Shown: positions 27,580 to 37,563, counted from the stretch's first letter. The stretch is 64,000 nt of DNA from Hyphomicrobium_A sp963722495 (GCA_963722495.1 CAVRND010000007.1:62001-126000); one strand, 5' to 3'. Notes: generated from the letters alone by a model not told the origin. Made by a program: numbers and translations.

Positions 27580-28158
27580 ATGAAATCCATCCTGCGCCAC
27601 CCCGCCGCGATCCTCGCCGCCCTCGGTCTCGTGTCGGGCACGCTCAGCTCCTTCGATCTCGGCACCAATTACGCCGAGGCGCCAAACCTCGGCGTCTACA
27701 TGGTGCTGGCGGGCGTGTGGTTCGGCCTCGTCATCGGCTACGGCGTCTGGCGATGGGGTAACCGATCGCTGGGTGCAGCCGCAGCCGCCTTCGCGGGCAC
27801 CTGGATCGCCTGGGAAATGGCGGTCAACCTCGGCCTCCGGCTCGACCAGAATTGGCTCGTGGGCAGCGCCGTCCCCGATACCCTTAAGACCTACGTCACG
27901 GGATTTGCAGCCGGCACCGTCGGTGCGCTGGTGACATGGGCCGGTGCCGCCGCGTTCACGCCCGCCCTGCGGCAGCCATCGACACTCGGGCTTGTTGTCG
28001 CGACGGGCGCCCTGTTCGGCCTGCTGCTGCCGTCAACGAGCCAGTACGACTACCCGGCGATCCTGCTGGTGCCCTGGCAGGCCGCGGTGGCGGCAGCGTT
28101 TGGCTTCTGCCTTGCACCGTGCTGGAGCCGTCTCGGCCTTCCCTGCGCCCGCACCTGA
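27580..28158 (+). CDS. Polytopic membrane protein of unknown function
   Basis: A protein of about 192 residues with roughly six hydrophobic segments, for example HPAAILAALGLVSGTLSSF, LGVYMVLAGVWFGLVIGYGV and PSTLGLVVATGALFGLLLPS. The frame is open to a GTG at 27493, which would add 29 non-hydrophobic residues; neither start has a strong ribosome-binding site. The family is not recognised. Confidence 0.6.
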   Translation: MKSILRHPAAILAALGLVSGTLSSFDLGTNYAEAPNLGVYMVLAGVWFGLVIGYGVWRWGNRSLGAAAAAFAGTWIAWEMAVNLGLRLDQNWLVGSAVPDTLKTYVTGFAAGTVGALVTWAGAAAFTPALRQPSTLGLVVATGALFGLLLPSTSQYDYPAILLVPWQAAVAAAFGFCLAPCWSRLGLPCART

Positions 28159-28209
28159 GCCCACACCCGCCGGATGCGATCCGCCGGGCTGCGTGCTAAG
28201 GCTCCCGGC

Positions 28210-28872
28210 ATGAGCCAGACGAAAAAGCGAGTCGGCATCCTCATCTCGGGGCGCGGCTCCAACATGATGTCGCTGATCGCCGCCGCGCGCGCGCCGGATT
28301 ACCCGGCCGAGATCGCCTGCGTGCTGTCCAACCGGCCCGATGCGCAGGGCCTGTTCAAGGCGGCGGGCGAGGGCCTGCCGACGCGCGCGATCGACCACAA
28401 GAGCTTCGGGTCGCGCGAAGGCTTCGAATCAGAGCTCGATGCGGCCTTGCGCGGCTTCGAGGTGGATATCGTCGCCTGTGCCGGCTTCATGCGCCTGATG
28501 ACGTCCGATTTCGTCGAGCGCTGGCGCGACCGCATGCTGAATATCCATCCCTCGCTGCTGCCGGCCTTCAAGGGGCTCGATACGCACGCGCGTGCGCTCG
28601 CGGCGGGCGTCAAGCTTGCGGGATGCACGGTGCACATCGTGCGGCCGGAGGTCGACAGCGGGCCGATCATCGCCCAGGCGGCGGTGCCAGTGCTCGACAC
28701 GGACACGGCCGATAGCCTCGGGGCCCGGGTGCTGGCGGCCGAGCATCTGCTATATCCCCATGCACTTTCACTTTTTGCCTCCGGGGCCATATCCGTTTCG
28801 GCCGAGCGAACAATCCTCGCGCAAGGCGCGGTTAACCAAGCAAATCCCTTGTATTGGCCACCGCTCAGCTGA
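28210..28872 (+). CDS. purN: Phosphoribosylglycinamide formyltransferase
   Basis: A 220-residue folate-dependent GAR transformylase, third step of purine synthesis. It shows RVGILISGRGSNMMSLI (about 7-23), the catalytic core MLNIHPSLLPAFKGLDTHA (about 111-129) with Asn and His, and the aspartate in VRPEVDSGPIIAQA. purM, its usual neighbour in this group, lies 15 kb away on the opposite strand. Confidence 0.95.
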   Translation: MSQTKKRVGILISGRGSNMMSLIAAARAPDYPAEIACVLSNRPDAQGLFKAAGEGLPTRAIDHKSFGSREGFESELDAALRGFEVDIVACAGFMRLMTSDFVERWRDRMLNIHPSLLPAFKGLDTHARALAAGVKLAGCTVHIVRPEVDSGPIIAQAAVPVLDTDTADSLGARVLAAEHLLYPHALSLFASGAISVSAERTILAQGAVNQANPLYWPPLS

Positions 28873-29099
28873 GTTGCCCGGCGTTGCCGCAGATCAGCGC
28901 CCTAGCGCCAAAATGAAGCGGAAACGCGTGGTCGCATGGACACTTGCGATTAGCGGGTGGTACTTATTCTGCAGCCTTAGGGGGAGCCGGCTCGGCCGCG
29001 CGAGGCAATCGTAGGGGCCTGCTGGCGCCCAGTTTACACCCCGTTGGCTGGATTAGGCATAGAAGTGCGTTTGAACGGCCTTCTCGCCGGAGAGACTTC
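28873..29099. other. Intergenic region before the P450 gene
   Basis: About 225 bases without a supported gene. A 33-codon frame (28913-29014) has a basic start and one hydrophobic stretch (VVAWTLAISGWYLFCSL), but no ribosome-binding site and a basic low-complexity end, so I do not annotate it as a gene. The P450 promoter probably lies here. Confidence 0.4.
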
Positions 29100-30495
29100 A
29101 TGACCGTTACCGCAAAGCAGCCCACGGCCGCTGACATGGATGCGCCGTCGCACGCCCAAGGGCTGGGCGATGAATCGAGCATCTGGTTCAAGCTGAGCCC
29201 CCTGTTGAAAGGCGGCCTCGACAATCCGCTGCACATCCTGATGCAGATGGCGGAGCGCTACGGACCGGTCATTCCCGATCAATCTCGCCAACCAGCGCAT
29301 CATCCTGCTGAGCGAGCCCGAGCATTTCAAGCACGTGCTGGTCACCAAGGCCGACGCGTACATCAAATATTTCGACGGCCTGAAGCCGATCTTCGGCAAG
29401 TCGATGATCACCAACGACGGCGTGCTCTGGCAGAAGATCCGCATGCCGCAGCAGCCGGCGTTCCACCCGGACATGTTCGCCGAGTACATCCCCTACTTCC
29501 TGGATGCGATCCGCACCAAGATGGGGATCTGGTCGGAAGTCGCGAAGTCGGGCGAGACCATAGAGATGGTCGAGCAGACGTGGACGCTCGCCGCCGACAT
29601 GATCTGCAAGGCACTGTTCGACCGCGACATGCCCTTCAATCCGCACTTCGTCTTCAAGTGCGTGAAGACCTACACCGACGTGATGAACCACAAGGAGATC
29701 CGCCTCAAGAGACAGGCGGGCGAGATCTTCGAGATCACCGAGGAAGATGCCGCCAAGGCGATGGAGACGTGGGCCAGCGTGCCGCCGGCCGTGTTCGCCG
29801 CCGAACCGCGCGAGGAGCGCGAGCGCACGCTTCTGAAGATGATCGAGGCCGCGGTCGCCGATCCGACCATGCCGGAGTTCGACCATCAGCAGGCGATCGA
29901 CGAGCTGAAGCAATACCTGTGGGCCGGTACCGAGACGACGGCCCTGACGCTGGCCTGGGCGCTGTATGAGACCGCGCGCAATCCGGAAGCCGCCGAGCGC
30001 ATCCGCAAGGAGGGCGAGCAGGTGTACGGCGACCGCGAGCCGACCGCCGCCGACTATTCGTCCCTCGCCTACACGCGCGCCGTCATCCAGGAGACGATGC
30101 GCATCTACCCGCCGATCTGGGGCCTCATCCGCGTCGCCAACGAGCAGGACGAGATCGGCGGCAAGCAGATCAACCCCGGCGACCGCGTGGTGCTGTTCGC
30201 CTACGGCGCGCATCACAATCCGCGCTTCTGGGAAGCGCCGGAGGAGTTCCGTCCCGAGCGCTGGATGGCCGGTGCCGCCAAGAAGCAGGTGAAGTATTCC
30301 TACCTGCCGTTCGGCGGCGGCAAGCGCTCGTGCATCGGCGGCGCCATGAGCCAGGTCGAGAACACGCTCGCCCTGTCGCTGCTGCTGCGCCGCTTCCGGC
30401 CCGAGTACGTCGGCACCGATCCGGCCGGCATCAACGCCACCGTGACGCTGACGCCCAAGGGCGGCCTCAAGTTCAAGATCCGCGAACTGAGCTAG
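29100..30495 (+). CDS. Cytochrome P450, one frame break
   Basis: A P450 of about 464 residues. The I-helix is LWAGTETTALTLAWALYE, the K-helix ExxR is QETMRIYPP, and the heme-binding loop is LPFGGGKRSCIGG with the proximal cysteine. The frame breaks near 29281: ERYGPVIP is followed by INLANQRIILLSEPEHFKHV when one extra G is removed from CCCGATCAAT. P450s oxygenate organic substrates using electrons from a reductase; no ferredoxin or reductase gene lies next to it, so the partner is elsewhere. The substrate is unknown. Confidence 0.88.
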
Positions 30496-30512
30496 TCCGG
30501 CTCCAAGCCAGC

Positions 30513-30611
30513 CCGTAGGTTGGGTTGAGCGGAGCGAAAACCCAACGCTGCTTGGCGCGCGGTGACGCAGTTGTTGGGTTCGGGCCTTGCGGCCCTTAAC
30601 CCAACCTACGG
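30513..30611. repeat. Intergenic inverted repeat with GTAGGTTGGGTT ends
   Basis: A 99-base element bounded by CCGTAGGTTGGGTT and AACCCAACCTACGG, a perfect 14-base inverted pair, with inner copies of the same words (AACCCAACG and TGTTGGGTT). Repeats with this GTAGGTTGGGTT word occur between genes in many proteobacteria. It could also serve as a terminator between the P450 and the convergent slipin gene. Confidence 0.8.
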
Positions 30612-30628
30612 CCTGGGGCCTCCTCCGC

Positions 30629-31393
30629 CTATTTCGACTGCGCATCCCCCTTCAGCGTTGCGAGCGCCTCCTGCACGGTGGTCATGAACTGGGCGGGGAA
30701 GATGATGGTCGAGTTCCGCTCGGTGGCGATCTCCGCCATCGTCTGCAGCGTGCGCAGCTGCAACGCCACCGGATGCGCGGTGATGATGTCGGCGGCTTCG
30801 CCCAACTTCACGGCAGCCTGAAACTCACCTTCGGCGGCGACGATCTTGGCGCGCCGCTCGCGCTCGGCCTCCGCTTCCTTCGCCATGGCGCGCTGCATGT
30901 TCTCCGGCAGCGTGATGTCCTTGATCTCGACGGCGGTCACCTGCGTGCCCCAGGGCTCAGTGTGCGCGTCGATGACGTCTTTGATCTGCTCGTTGATGTC
31001 GGCGGTTTGCGAAAGCAGCTGGTCGAGCGAGAAGCGGCCGACCACGTTGCGCACGGTCGTCTGGCTGATTTGATTGATGGCGTCGTAGACGTTCTCGATG
31101 GCGATGACCGACTTCTCTGGATCGCTGATGTGATAGTAGGCGACCGCCGCGATATCGATCGAGACGTTGTCCTTGGTGATGATCTTCTGCGAGGGGATCT
31201 GCATGGTGACGGTGCGCAACGACACGCGCGACAACGTTTGCACCGGCACGAAAACCAGGGTGAGGCCGGGGCCGCGCACGCCGGCAAACTTTCCGAGATG
31301 GAAGACGACGCCGCGCTCGTATTGGCGCAGCACGCGAATGGCGAAGAACAGGTAAATCGCAATAAGCGCGACGATGACCAGGGCAGTGATCAT
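30629..31393 (-). CDS. Slipin / SPFH-domain membrane protein
   Basis: A 254-residue stomatin-like protein. A hydrophobic anchor (ITALVIVALIAIYLFFAIRV) is followed by the SPFH domain: YERGVVFHLGKFAGVRGPGL, SVDIAAVAYYHISDPEKSV-type strands, TVRNVVGRFSLDQLL, and the Ala/Glu-rich helix QRAMAKEAEAERERRAKIV. These proteins form oligomeric membrane scaffolds. The usual NfeD partner is not next to it. Confidence 0.92.
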   Translation of the reverse strand: MITALVIVALIAIYLFFAIRVLRQYERGVVFHLGKFAGVRGPGLTLVFVPVQTLSRVSLRTVTMQIPSQKIITKDNVSIDIAAVAYYHISDPEKSVIAIENVYDAINQISQTTVRNVVGRFSLDQLLSQTADINEQIKDVIDAHTEPWGTQVTAVEIKDITLPENMQRAMAKEAEAERERRAKIVAAEGEFQAAVKLGEAADIITAHPVALQLRTLQTMAEIATERNSTIIFPAQFMTTVQEALATLKGDAQSK

Positions 31394-31614
31394 GGCTGCA
31401 ATCCTCGATCGCCCGGTGGCGACCTCGTCACCCGAGCGCGCGCGATCATAGCCAATAGCGCTAAAGAATGGTGTCGGCGCAGCTTACGGATCGGTCAGAA
31501 ACGCCGGGAAAGGCGCCCTCTACGCGGTCGCTAAGTTGCACAGTATTGATCCGGCGCAACGACTTGGGTCAGCCCGCGGCTTCTACTTCCCGCTCCATCG
31601 TCAGGGAGAACCGC

Positions 31615-31968
31615 ATGCCAGCTGTCCATTGCTCCGAGGTTAGAGCCATCGTGCTTTTCGCCGCCACGCTCGGGTGCCTAGCGGTTTCGTCAGGGACGGC
31701 TTCGGCGCAGATACATCCGGACGCCAAGACGGGTCGGCAGATCGCCGAGAAGCTTTGCGTCGGCTGCCACATCGTCGGTCCGCGAGCGGCGGGCGCTTCG
31801 GTGCCGGCCGATGTGCCGAGCTTTTCGCGCATCGCCAATAAGCCCGGCCAAACGGCACAGTCGATCGCCGGCGCTATTGTGGTGCCGCACCCGCCGATGC
31901 CGCAGATCCAGCTGACGCGCGAGGAGATCGGCGATGTCGCCGCCTACATCCTCACGCTGAAGGACTAG
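31615..31968 (+). CDS. Small monoheme cytochrome c
   Basis: A 117-residue protein with a signal peptide (about 1-28, ending ASA), one heme-binding motif CVGCH (about residue 45-49) and a likely methionine ligand in VPHPPMPQIQL. It ends with an EIGDVAAYILTLK helix, the usual last helix of class I cytochromes c. It acts in the periplasm as an electron carrier; its partner is unknown. AGGGAGAAC precedes the ATG. Confidence 0.85.
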   Translation: MPAVHCSEVRAIVLFAATLGCLAVSSGTASAQIHPDAKTGRQIAEKLCVGCHIVGPRAAGASVPADVPSFSRIANKPGQTAQSIAGAIVVPHPPMPQIQLTREEIGDVAAYILTLKD

Positions 31969-31994
31969 GCGGAGCAGGAGATTGCCGGACCCGT

Positions 31995-32520
31995 TCAGCG
32001 GGGGACGAGATAGCGCAGCTTCACGACGCCGTCGGGGAAGGCTTCGATGCCGTCGAAGATGAGCGTCGGGCGGCGCGCGAGATCGTTGAGCAGGTTGAGG
32101 CCCGATCGCCAGCAGCACCGGGACGAGGAAGATCTCGATCATATCGATCAGGCCGTCCTCGAGTGCGGACTGCATGGTGACGGCGCCGCCGACGATCCAG
32201 ATATCGTGCCGCGTCGTCTCGCGCGCCTGCTGCAGCGCCGCCCGGATGCCGCGCGTCGTGGTGGTGACGCCATGCGGCACATCGCCGAGCGAGCGCGAGG
32301 AGAGGACGAACACGGGCTTGCCCGCGTAAGGCCACTCCTCGCCGATAGCGCTGATCATCTCGTATGTGCGCCGGCCCATGATGAGCGCACCCACCTCGCC
32401 GACGAACTTGTCGTAGCCGTACAGCCGCGCATCGTACGGAGCCAGCCAGTCGACACTTCCCTCGCGGTCGGCGATGAAACCATCGAGGCTGGTGGCAACG
32501 TAGAACCTAACGCGCGCCAT
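31995..32520 (-). CDS. Dihydrofolate reductase-like (RibD C-terminal family) protein, one frame break
   Basis: About 174 residues of the RibD_C / DHFR-like fold: MARVRFYVATSLDGFIADRE, ALIMGRRTYEMIS, and DIWIVGGAVTMQSALEDGLI. The frame breaks near 32110: FLVPVLLAIG continues as LNLLNDLARRPTLIFDGIEA and ends VVKLRYLVPR when one extra G is removed from ATCGGGCCTC. Such proteins reduce unknown NADPH-dependent substrates; real DHFR activity is not implied. Confidence 0.82.
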
Positions 32521-32561
32521 GAGGAGTAAACCCCCGTGACCGCGCTGGGGAAGCGCGGCCT

Positions 32562-32984
32562 TCAGCCTACAATTTCGTTGGTCTTGAAATTCAATGCAAT
32601 CTCCCGGGCGGCCGAAACGGTGCTATCCGACCCGTGCACCGAGTTGCGGCCCTTCGATTGGGCAAAGCGCTTGCGGATGGTACCGCGCTTGGCCTCGGCC
32701 GGATCGGTCGCGCCCATGATCTTGCGGTAGGTGGCGACGGCGTCCTTGCCTTCCAGCACCTGCACGACGATCGGCCCCGAGGTCATGAAGGCGCACAGTT
32801 CGTCGAAAAAGGGCCGGCCCTTGTGTTCGCCATAAAACTTCTGCGCCTGGGCTGCCGTCCACCTTATGCGCTTTTGCGCGATGATGCGCAGGCCCGACTT
32901 CTCGATGAGCGTATTGATCTCACCCGTCAGGTTGCGTCCGGTGGCGTCCGGTTTGATAATGGATAGCGTTCGCTCGATGGTCAT
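32562..32984 (-). CDS. ndk: Nucleoside diphosphate kinase
   Basis: A 140-residue Ndk that transfers gamma-phosphate between nucleotides. The sequence begins ERTLSIIKPDATGRNLTGEI and carries the active-site histidine in RNSVHGSDSTVSAAREIAL (near residue 117). The length is exact for the family. The frame is intact. Confidence 0.96.
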   Translation of the reverse strand: MTIERTLSIIKPDATGRNLTGEINTLIEKSGLRIIAQKRIRWTAAQAQKFYGEHKGRPFFDELCAFMTSGPIVVQVLEGKDAVATYRKIMGATDPAEAKRGTIRKRFAQSKGRNSVHGSDSTVSAAREIALNFKTNEIVG

Positions 32985-33223
32985 CCCTCGACCTCTATTA
33001 AGGGTTTTAGATTTTTCTTGGATTGCGGCGCCTTATAGCTAGGAGCACCGCCCGCAGCAAGGCGACGAAAAGGCCGCCGTGGACTATCCCGCCCCGCGCC
33101 AGTGCGGCCAATTGACGAAGCGGGGCTGCTCGAACCACATTGGCGCCATGCAAAAAGGCCAGGGTTCGCGCAGGGTGCTGTGCGCTTGGTGCAGTCGGCT
33201 CCCCGCAAAGACACGAGAATTCC

Positions 33224-34468
33224 ATGACTGGCCAGCAGGCTGACATTCAGTGGTACATCGCGCGCGAGGGCAAACAGCATGGCCCGTTGTCCGATGTCGA
33301 AATGCGCACATTTGTCGCGCAGGGTCATTTAAAGCCGACCGATCTCATTTGGCGTCCGGGTTTTGCCGACTGGCGACCGGCGCCGGCAGTGTTTCCGTTC
33401 CAGCAACCCGAGCCGCCGGCCGCCGCGCCCTCGCGCCCAACGACGCAAGGACGGCACGCCGAGCCGGCACGTGGGCCGGCACCCGCGGCGGGCGCTGCGG
33501 GGCCGGACCACTCGTTCGAACCGAATCGTATCCGCGTTGCGCAAGGATCTGATGACAGTGGCAAGTCGCGCGCTAAGCGCGCCTTGGTTCTCGCTGTCCT
33601 GCTGGCGCTGATCGGCGGCGGCGGGTGGTACGCCTGGACGAGCGGCGTCGTCGGCAGGCTGAGCGACCAAGTCTCCTCGGCCAAGGAAGGCGAGCAGGTG
33701 CCGACCGTTGCGGCGCCCGACGGCGCGGCATCGACGGCCACCGCACCCGCCGCCGGCGAAGCGCCCGCGGCTCCGGCTGCCCCTCCGGTATCGGCCGCCG
33801 TCGTTGACGCCGGCGCCCAGCAGCTCGATTCCAAGTTCGAGAAGATGGCGGCGTGGAGCGTCGTAAAGCGCGAGTTCCCCGATTGGTACGGCCAGCAGCT
33901 GCGCCAGGCGGCCGAGCTAACGGCGCAGAACCAGCCCGAGCACGAGGTCAACAAGCATCTCGCCGAGGCGCTCGTCGCCCTGCGGCGCCAGCACGCCAAC
34001 GAGGCGCTGTCGGCCAGCACCGAACGTCTGAAGGAGGTAGCATCGAGCTTCCTCAATAATCTCAAGTCGCTCGCCGGCCAGAGCGTCGGCGCTTGCTACG
34101 GGTTCATCTCGCAGGGCGAGACCTCGCCAGCGGTGCTCGAGGTGCTGCAATCGCCGGACCAGGGCGCTTCGGTGCAGCAGCAAGTGGCGGCCATCTTCGA
34201 AGCCATCGCCGACGGCCGCAAATCGCCGACGACGCACGATAAGGCGGCCAAAAACGACTACGACGTCCTGGTGCAGGAGCTGACCAAGCTCGGTTGGAAG
34301 GAGAACGACCTGCAGGTGTTCTCCAACCCGACGCTGCTGTCGCGCGAGCCGCCGGCCCGCGTCTGCCAGATGGTGCAGGACTGGTTCTCCGCCCACTTGG
34401 CGGTTTCGGACCAGGGCATCCAGGAGCGGTTGCTGGTCGAAACCCTGAAGCCCGTGGTCTCCGGCTGA
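33224..34468 (+). CDS. GYF_2 (DUF4339) domain membrane protein
   Basis: A 414-residue protein. Residues 6-55 form a GYF_2 domain (IQWYIAREGKQHGPLSDVEM, then LKPTDLIWRPGFADWRP), which usually marks a membrane-associated module binding proline-rich partners. A Pro/Ala linker follows, then one transmembrane helix (ALVLAVLLALIGGGGWYAW, about 130-148), then a helical C-terminal domain of about 230 residues with no family I know. The C-terminal part faces the periplasm if the N-terminus is cytoplasmic. Start chosen at 33224, where the GYF domain begins. Confidence 0.85.
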   Translation: MTGQQADIQWYIAREGKQHGPLSDVEMRTFVAQGHLKPTDLIWRPGFADWRPAPAVFPFQQPEPPAAAPSRPTTQGRHAEPARGPAPAAGAAGPDHSFEPNRIRVAQGSDDSGKSRAKRALVLAVLLALIGGGGWYAWTSGVVGRLSDQVSSAKEGEQVPTVAAPDGAASTATAPAAGEAPAAPAAPPVSAAVVDAGAQQLDSKFEKMAAWSVVKREFPDWYGQQLRQAAELTAQNQPEHEVNKHLAEALVALRRQHANEALSASTERLKEVASSFLNNLKSLAGQSVGACYGFISQGETSPAVLEVLQSPDQGASVQQQVAAIFEAIADGRKSPTTHDKAAKNDYDVLVQELTKLGWKENDLQVFSNPTLLSREPPARVCQMVQDWFSAHLAVSDQGIQERLLVETLKPVVSG

Positions 34469-34483
34469 GCTGAGTAGAGTGCC

Positions 34484-34834
34484 GTGCTGGCAACCGCCAT
34501 CAAGATCGCTGTGACCGCAATACTGGTCGTGGCGATCTCGGAGGTTGCCAAGCGCAGCTCGCTGCTCGGCGCCGTGCTGGCCTCCATCCCGCTTACGTCC
34601 GTATTGGCCATGATCTGGCTCTACGCCGACACCGGCGACGCCGAGAAGGTGGCGGAGCTGGCGACCGGCATCTTCTGGCTCGTGCTGCCGTCGCTGGCCT
34701 TGTTTATCGCCCTGCCGCTACTGATACGTGCCGGCTGGGGCTTCGCACCAAGCCTCCTGGCCGCCAGCGCGCTCACCGTCGCCTGCTATTTCCTTATGCT
34801 CGCCGCCTTCAAGCGCTTCGGCATCGCGATCTGA
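34484..34834 (+). CDS. DUF3147 family membrane protein
   Basis: A 116-residue protein with four hydrophobic segments: LATAIKIAVTAILVVAISEV, LLGAVLASIPLTSVLAMIWL, FWLVLPSLALFIALPLLIRA and LLAASALTVACYFLMLAAF. The pattern EVAKRSSLLGAVLASIPLTS is characteristic of DUF3147. The start is GTG. The function is unknown. It follows the GYF-domain gene by 15 bases and is probably co-transcribed. Confidence 0.85.
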   Translation: MLATAIKIAVTAILVVAISEVAKRSSLLGAVLASIPLTSVLAMIWLYADTGDAEKVAELATGIFWLVLPSLALFIALPLLIRAGWGFAPSLLAASALTVACYFLMLAAFKRFGIAI

Positions 34835-34847
34835 ATCTGCCTCTCGC

Positions 34848-34877
34848 TTCTCCCTCCCCCCTTGCGGGGAGGGAGAA
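34848..34877. repeat. Strong hairpin after the DUF3147 gene
   Basis: A perfect 12-base stem, TTCTCCCTCCCC (34848-34859) and GGGGAGGGAGAA (34866-34877), with a six-base loop. There is no T-run, so it is not a classic rho-independent terminator. Hairpins of this CTCCCTCCCC type are common between genes in this order. Confidence 0.7.
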
Positions 34878-34937
34878 AGTGGACGTCAGCCCCCCGCATC
34901 GTGACAGAACGGGCGCGAGCGGCTATTCCCTCGGTCC

Positions 34938-36857
34938 ATGCTGCACATCAACGATCTCAGCTACCGCATCGAAGGAAAGCCGATCTTCGAAGCTGCGACG
35001 GCGGGCATTCCGACCGGCCACAAGGTCGGCCTCGTGGGCCGCAACGGCGCCGGCAAGACGACGCTCTTGAAGATCATCGCCGGTGACCTGACGCCCGACA
35101 TGGGCTCGATCACCATGGCCCGCAACGCGCGCATCGGCCACGTGGCGCAGGAAGCTCCGGGCGGCGATGAGAGCATCCTCGACTGCGTGCTGGGCGCCGA
35201 CAGCGAGCGCGCCAGCCTGCTCGATGAAGCCGAGCACGCCGCCGATCCGCACCGCATCGCCGCCATCCACGAGCGCCTGAACGACATCGGCGCGCATGCG
35301 GCCCCGGCGCGTGCGGCGCAGATTCTTGCCGGTCTGGGCTTCGACGAGGAGGCGCAGCAGCGCCCCTGTCGCGCTTTGTCGGGCGGCTGGCGCATGCGCG
35401 TCGCGCTGGCCGCCGTGCTCTTCCTCGAGCCGGAGATCCTGCTGCTCGACGAGCCGACCAACTACCTCGACCTCGAAGGCGCCATGTGGCTGGAGAGCTA
35501 CCTACGCAGCTATCCGCACACTGTCGTCATCGTCAGCCACGACCGCGACCTGCTCAACCGCGCCGTGACGGCGATCCTGCATCTGGAACGCGGCAAGCTG
35601 AATTTCTACTCGGGCGGCTACGACGACTTCGAGGAGGCGCGGCGCGAGAAGCAGCGGCTCGAATTGAAACTGAAGAAGAAACAGGACGAGGATCGCCGCC
35701 GCATCCAGGCGTTCATCGATCGCTTCAAGGCCAAGGCGACGAAGGCGGCGCAGGCGCAGAGCCGCGTCAAGGCGCTGGCCAAGATGCAGCCGATCGCGGC
35801 GCAACTCGATGAGCGCGTGGTGCCGTTCCACCTGCCGCAGCCGCTGAAGGCGCTCGCCAGCCCGCTGATGCGCTTCGAGGACGTGTCGATCGGCTACGCG
35901 GCGGATGCGCCAGTGTTGACCGGTCTCAATCTGCGCATTGACCAGGATGACCGCATCGCGCTGCTCGGCCAGAACGGCAACGGCAAGTCGACCTTCGCCA
36001 AGCTGATCGCCGGCAAGCTGGCGCCGCTATCGGGGCAGGTGTTCGGCGCCAGACGCGTCGACATCGGCTATTTCGCCCAGCACCAGCTGGACGAGCTGAA
36101 CCCCTTGGCGACGCCCTACGACCACATGGTCAAGCTGATGCCGGAGGCGACCGAGGCGCAACGGCGCACGCGGCTCGGCACCTACGGCTTTTCGTCCGAC
36201 AAAGCCGACACCAAGTGCGCCAAGCTGTCGGGCGGCGAGAAAGCGCGGCTTTTGCTGGCTCTGGCCGCCTTCCACGCCCCGCATCTGCTCATCCTCGACG
36301 AGCCGACCAACCATCTTGATGTCGACAGCCGACAGGCGCTCGTACAGGCGCTGGCCGAATACGAGGGCGCCGTCATCCTCATCAGCCACGACCGGCATCT
36401 GATCGAAGCCTGCGCCGACCGGCTCTGGGTGGTGCGCGGTGGCACGGTGAAATCGTATGACGGCGACATGGACAGCTATCGCGCCGATCTGCTGGCCGAG
36501 CGCGGCGCCGGCACGCGCGGGCAGAACAAAAACGGTGCCAAGGCCGATGCGGCGCGCAGTGCGCGCTCCGACCAGCGGCGCGCGGCGGCCGACCGGCGTG
36601 CGAGCCTGGCACCGCTGAAGAAAGCGATGCAGGCGGCGGAGAAGAAAGTGGAGACGATCGGCGCCGACATCAGGCGTCTCGATCAGAAGCTCGCCGATCC
36701 GCAGCTCTACGCCAAGGATCCCGCCGCGGCACAAAGCGCCGCCATCGAGCGCGGGCAATTGGCGAAGCGTTTGAGCGAGGCGGAACAGGCTTGGCTGATT
36801 GCCTCAGAAGCGTACGAAGCCGCGCACGCCGACGAGTCCGACGCCGCTGATGCGTAA
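34938..36857 (+). CDS. ABC-F family ATP-binding protein (Uup/YheS type)
   Basis: A 639-residue soluble protein with two ABC ATPase domains and no membrane segment. Domain 1: Walker A GRNGAGKTT, signature ALSGGWRMRVALAAV, Walker B LLLDEPTNYLDLE. Domain 2: GQNGNGKST, KLSGGEKARLLLALA, LILDEPTNHLDVD. A charged linker with RREKQRLELKLKKKQDEDRR separates them, and a C-terminal coiled coil (KKAMQAAEKKVETIGADIRR) follows. ABC-F proteins act on ribosomes. Assignment to YheS or Uup within the family is uncertain. Confidence 0.93.
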   Translation: MLHINDLSYRIEGKPIFEAATAGIPTGHKVGLVGRNGAGKTTLLKIIAGDLTPDMGSITMARNARIGHVAQEAPGGDESILDCVLGADSERASLLDEAEHAADPHRIAAIHERLNDIGAHAAPARAAQILAGLGFDEEAQQRPCRALSGGWRMRVALAAVLFLEPEILLLDEPTNYLDLEGAMWLESYLRSYPHTVVIVSHDRDLLNRAVTAILHLERGKLNFYSGGYDDFEEARREKQRLELKLKKKQDEDRRRIQAFIDRFKAKATKAAQAQSRVKALAKMQPIAAQLDERVVPFHLPQPLKALASPLMRFEDVSIGYAADAPVLTGLNLRIDQDDRIALLGQNGNGKSTFAKLIAGKLAPLSGQVFGARRVDIGYFAQHQLDELNPLATPYDHMVKLMPEATEAQRRTRLGTYGFSSDKADTKCAKLSGGEKARLLLALAAFHAPHLLILDEPTNHLDVDSRQALVQALAEYEGAVILISHDRHLIEACADRLWVVRGGTVKSYDGDMDSYRADLLAERGAGTRGQNKNGAKADAARSARSDQRRAAADRRASLAPLKKAMQAAEKKVETIGADIRRLDQKLADPQLYAKDPAAAQSAAIERGQLAKRLSEAEQAWLIASEAYEAAHADESDAADA

Positions 36858-37083
36858 GCCGATCAAGTTGCGCGACGAATTTCTCGCAAGTCACTTCTGC
36901 GCGATATGCACATGAATATATGTTTTTGCTTGCCCCAATAGTGGCCGATCCGTGACGGGTGTATGACACGCTGATGGGAGCTGGCCGCCTCGGTCTTAAG
37001 CGGGGACCGTGCCTGCGCGGTAGAGGGCCGTTCGGGGTCGCAGGCCAGCTCTCAACATCTCGACATATGCGAAGAATGCGCGA

Positions 37084-37506
37084 TCAGCGGCTCATCCAGC
37101 GGCCGCTGTCGATGCGGCGCGCGGCGTCCGGCGCGCGGCGCAACAGATAGACCCACGCATCGAACGTTTCGCCACCGGCGAGACGCACCTCGCGCACGAG
37201 GCGATCGTATTCGTTGCTGTCGCCGGCGCCGTGCACGTAGCCCTCGTAATCGTCGAGCCAGGTGAGCGCGGCGTCCGGGTCGGCGAGCAAAACGACTTCG
37301 CCATGCACGATGTCTTCCTCGCCGTCGGAGTTAGCGGCACCGGGGTAGCGGCCGAGATCGTACAGCCGCGCAAAGTGCAGCGACGCCGGGCCTAGGCTGT
37401 CGCTCTCACGCGCCAGCCGCAGCCGCTGCTCGGTGCCGAGCGCACTCCTGTCGCCGCTCATCAGCGTCCCATAAACGAACAGGTATCGGGTGGTTTCTGC
37501 GGTCAT
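37084..37506 (-). CDS. Gamma-glutamylcyclotransferase-like protein
   Basis: A 140-residue protein of the GGCT/AIG2 fold. The signature YLFVYGTLMSGDRS (about 8-21) forms the substrate-binding loop, and DDYEGYVHG (about 84-92) includes the likely catalytic acidic residue. Such enzymes release 5-oxoproline from gamma-glutamyl substrates. The substrate cannot be told. The frame is intact. Confidence 0.88.
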   Translation of the reverse strand: MTAETTRYLFVYGTLMSGDRSALGTEQRLRLARESDSLGPASLHFARLYDLGRYPGAANSDGEEDIVHGEVVLLADPDAALTWLDDYEGYVHGAGDSNEYDRLVREVRLAGGETFDAWVYLLRRAPDAARRIDSGRWMSR

Positions 37507-37563
37507 GCTTACGAACTAACACACGTAGGACCGCGCTTCACCTCGCGCGTCATGGAACCACTT

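Noticed and set aside
28913..29014. 33-codon frame with a hydrophobic stretch before the P450 gene
   Set aside because: No ribosome-binding site and a basic low-complexity tail; too short to support.
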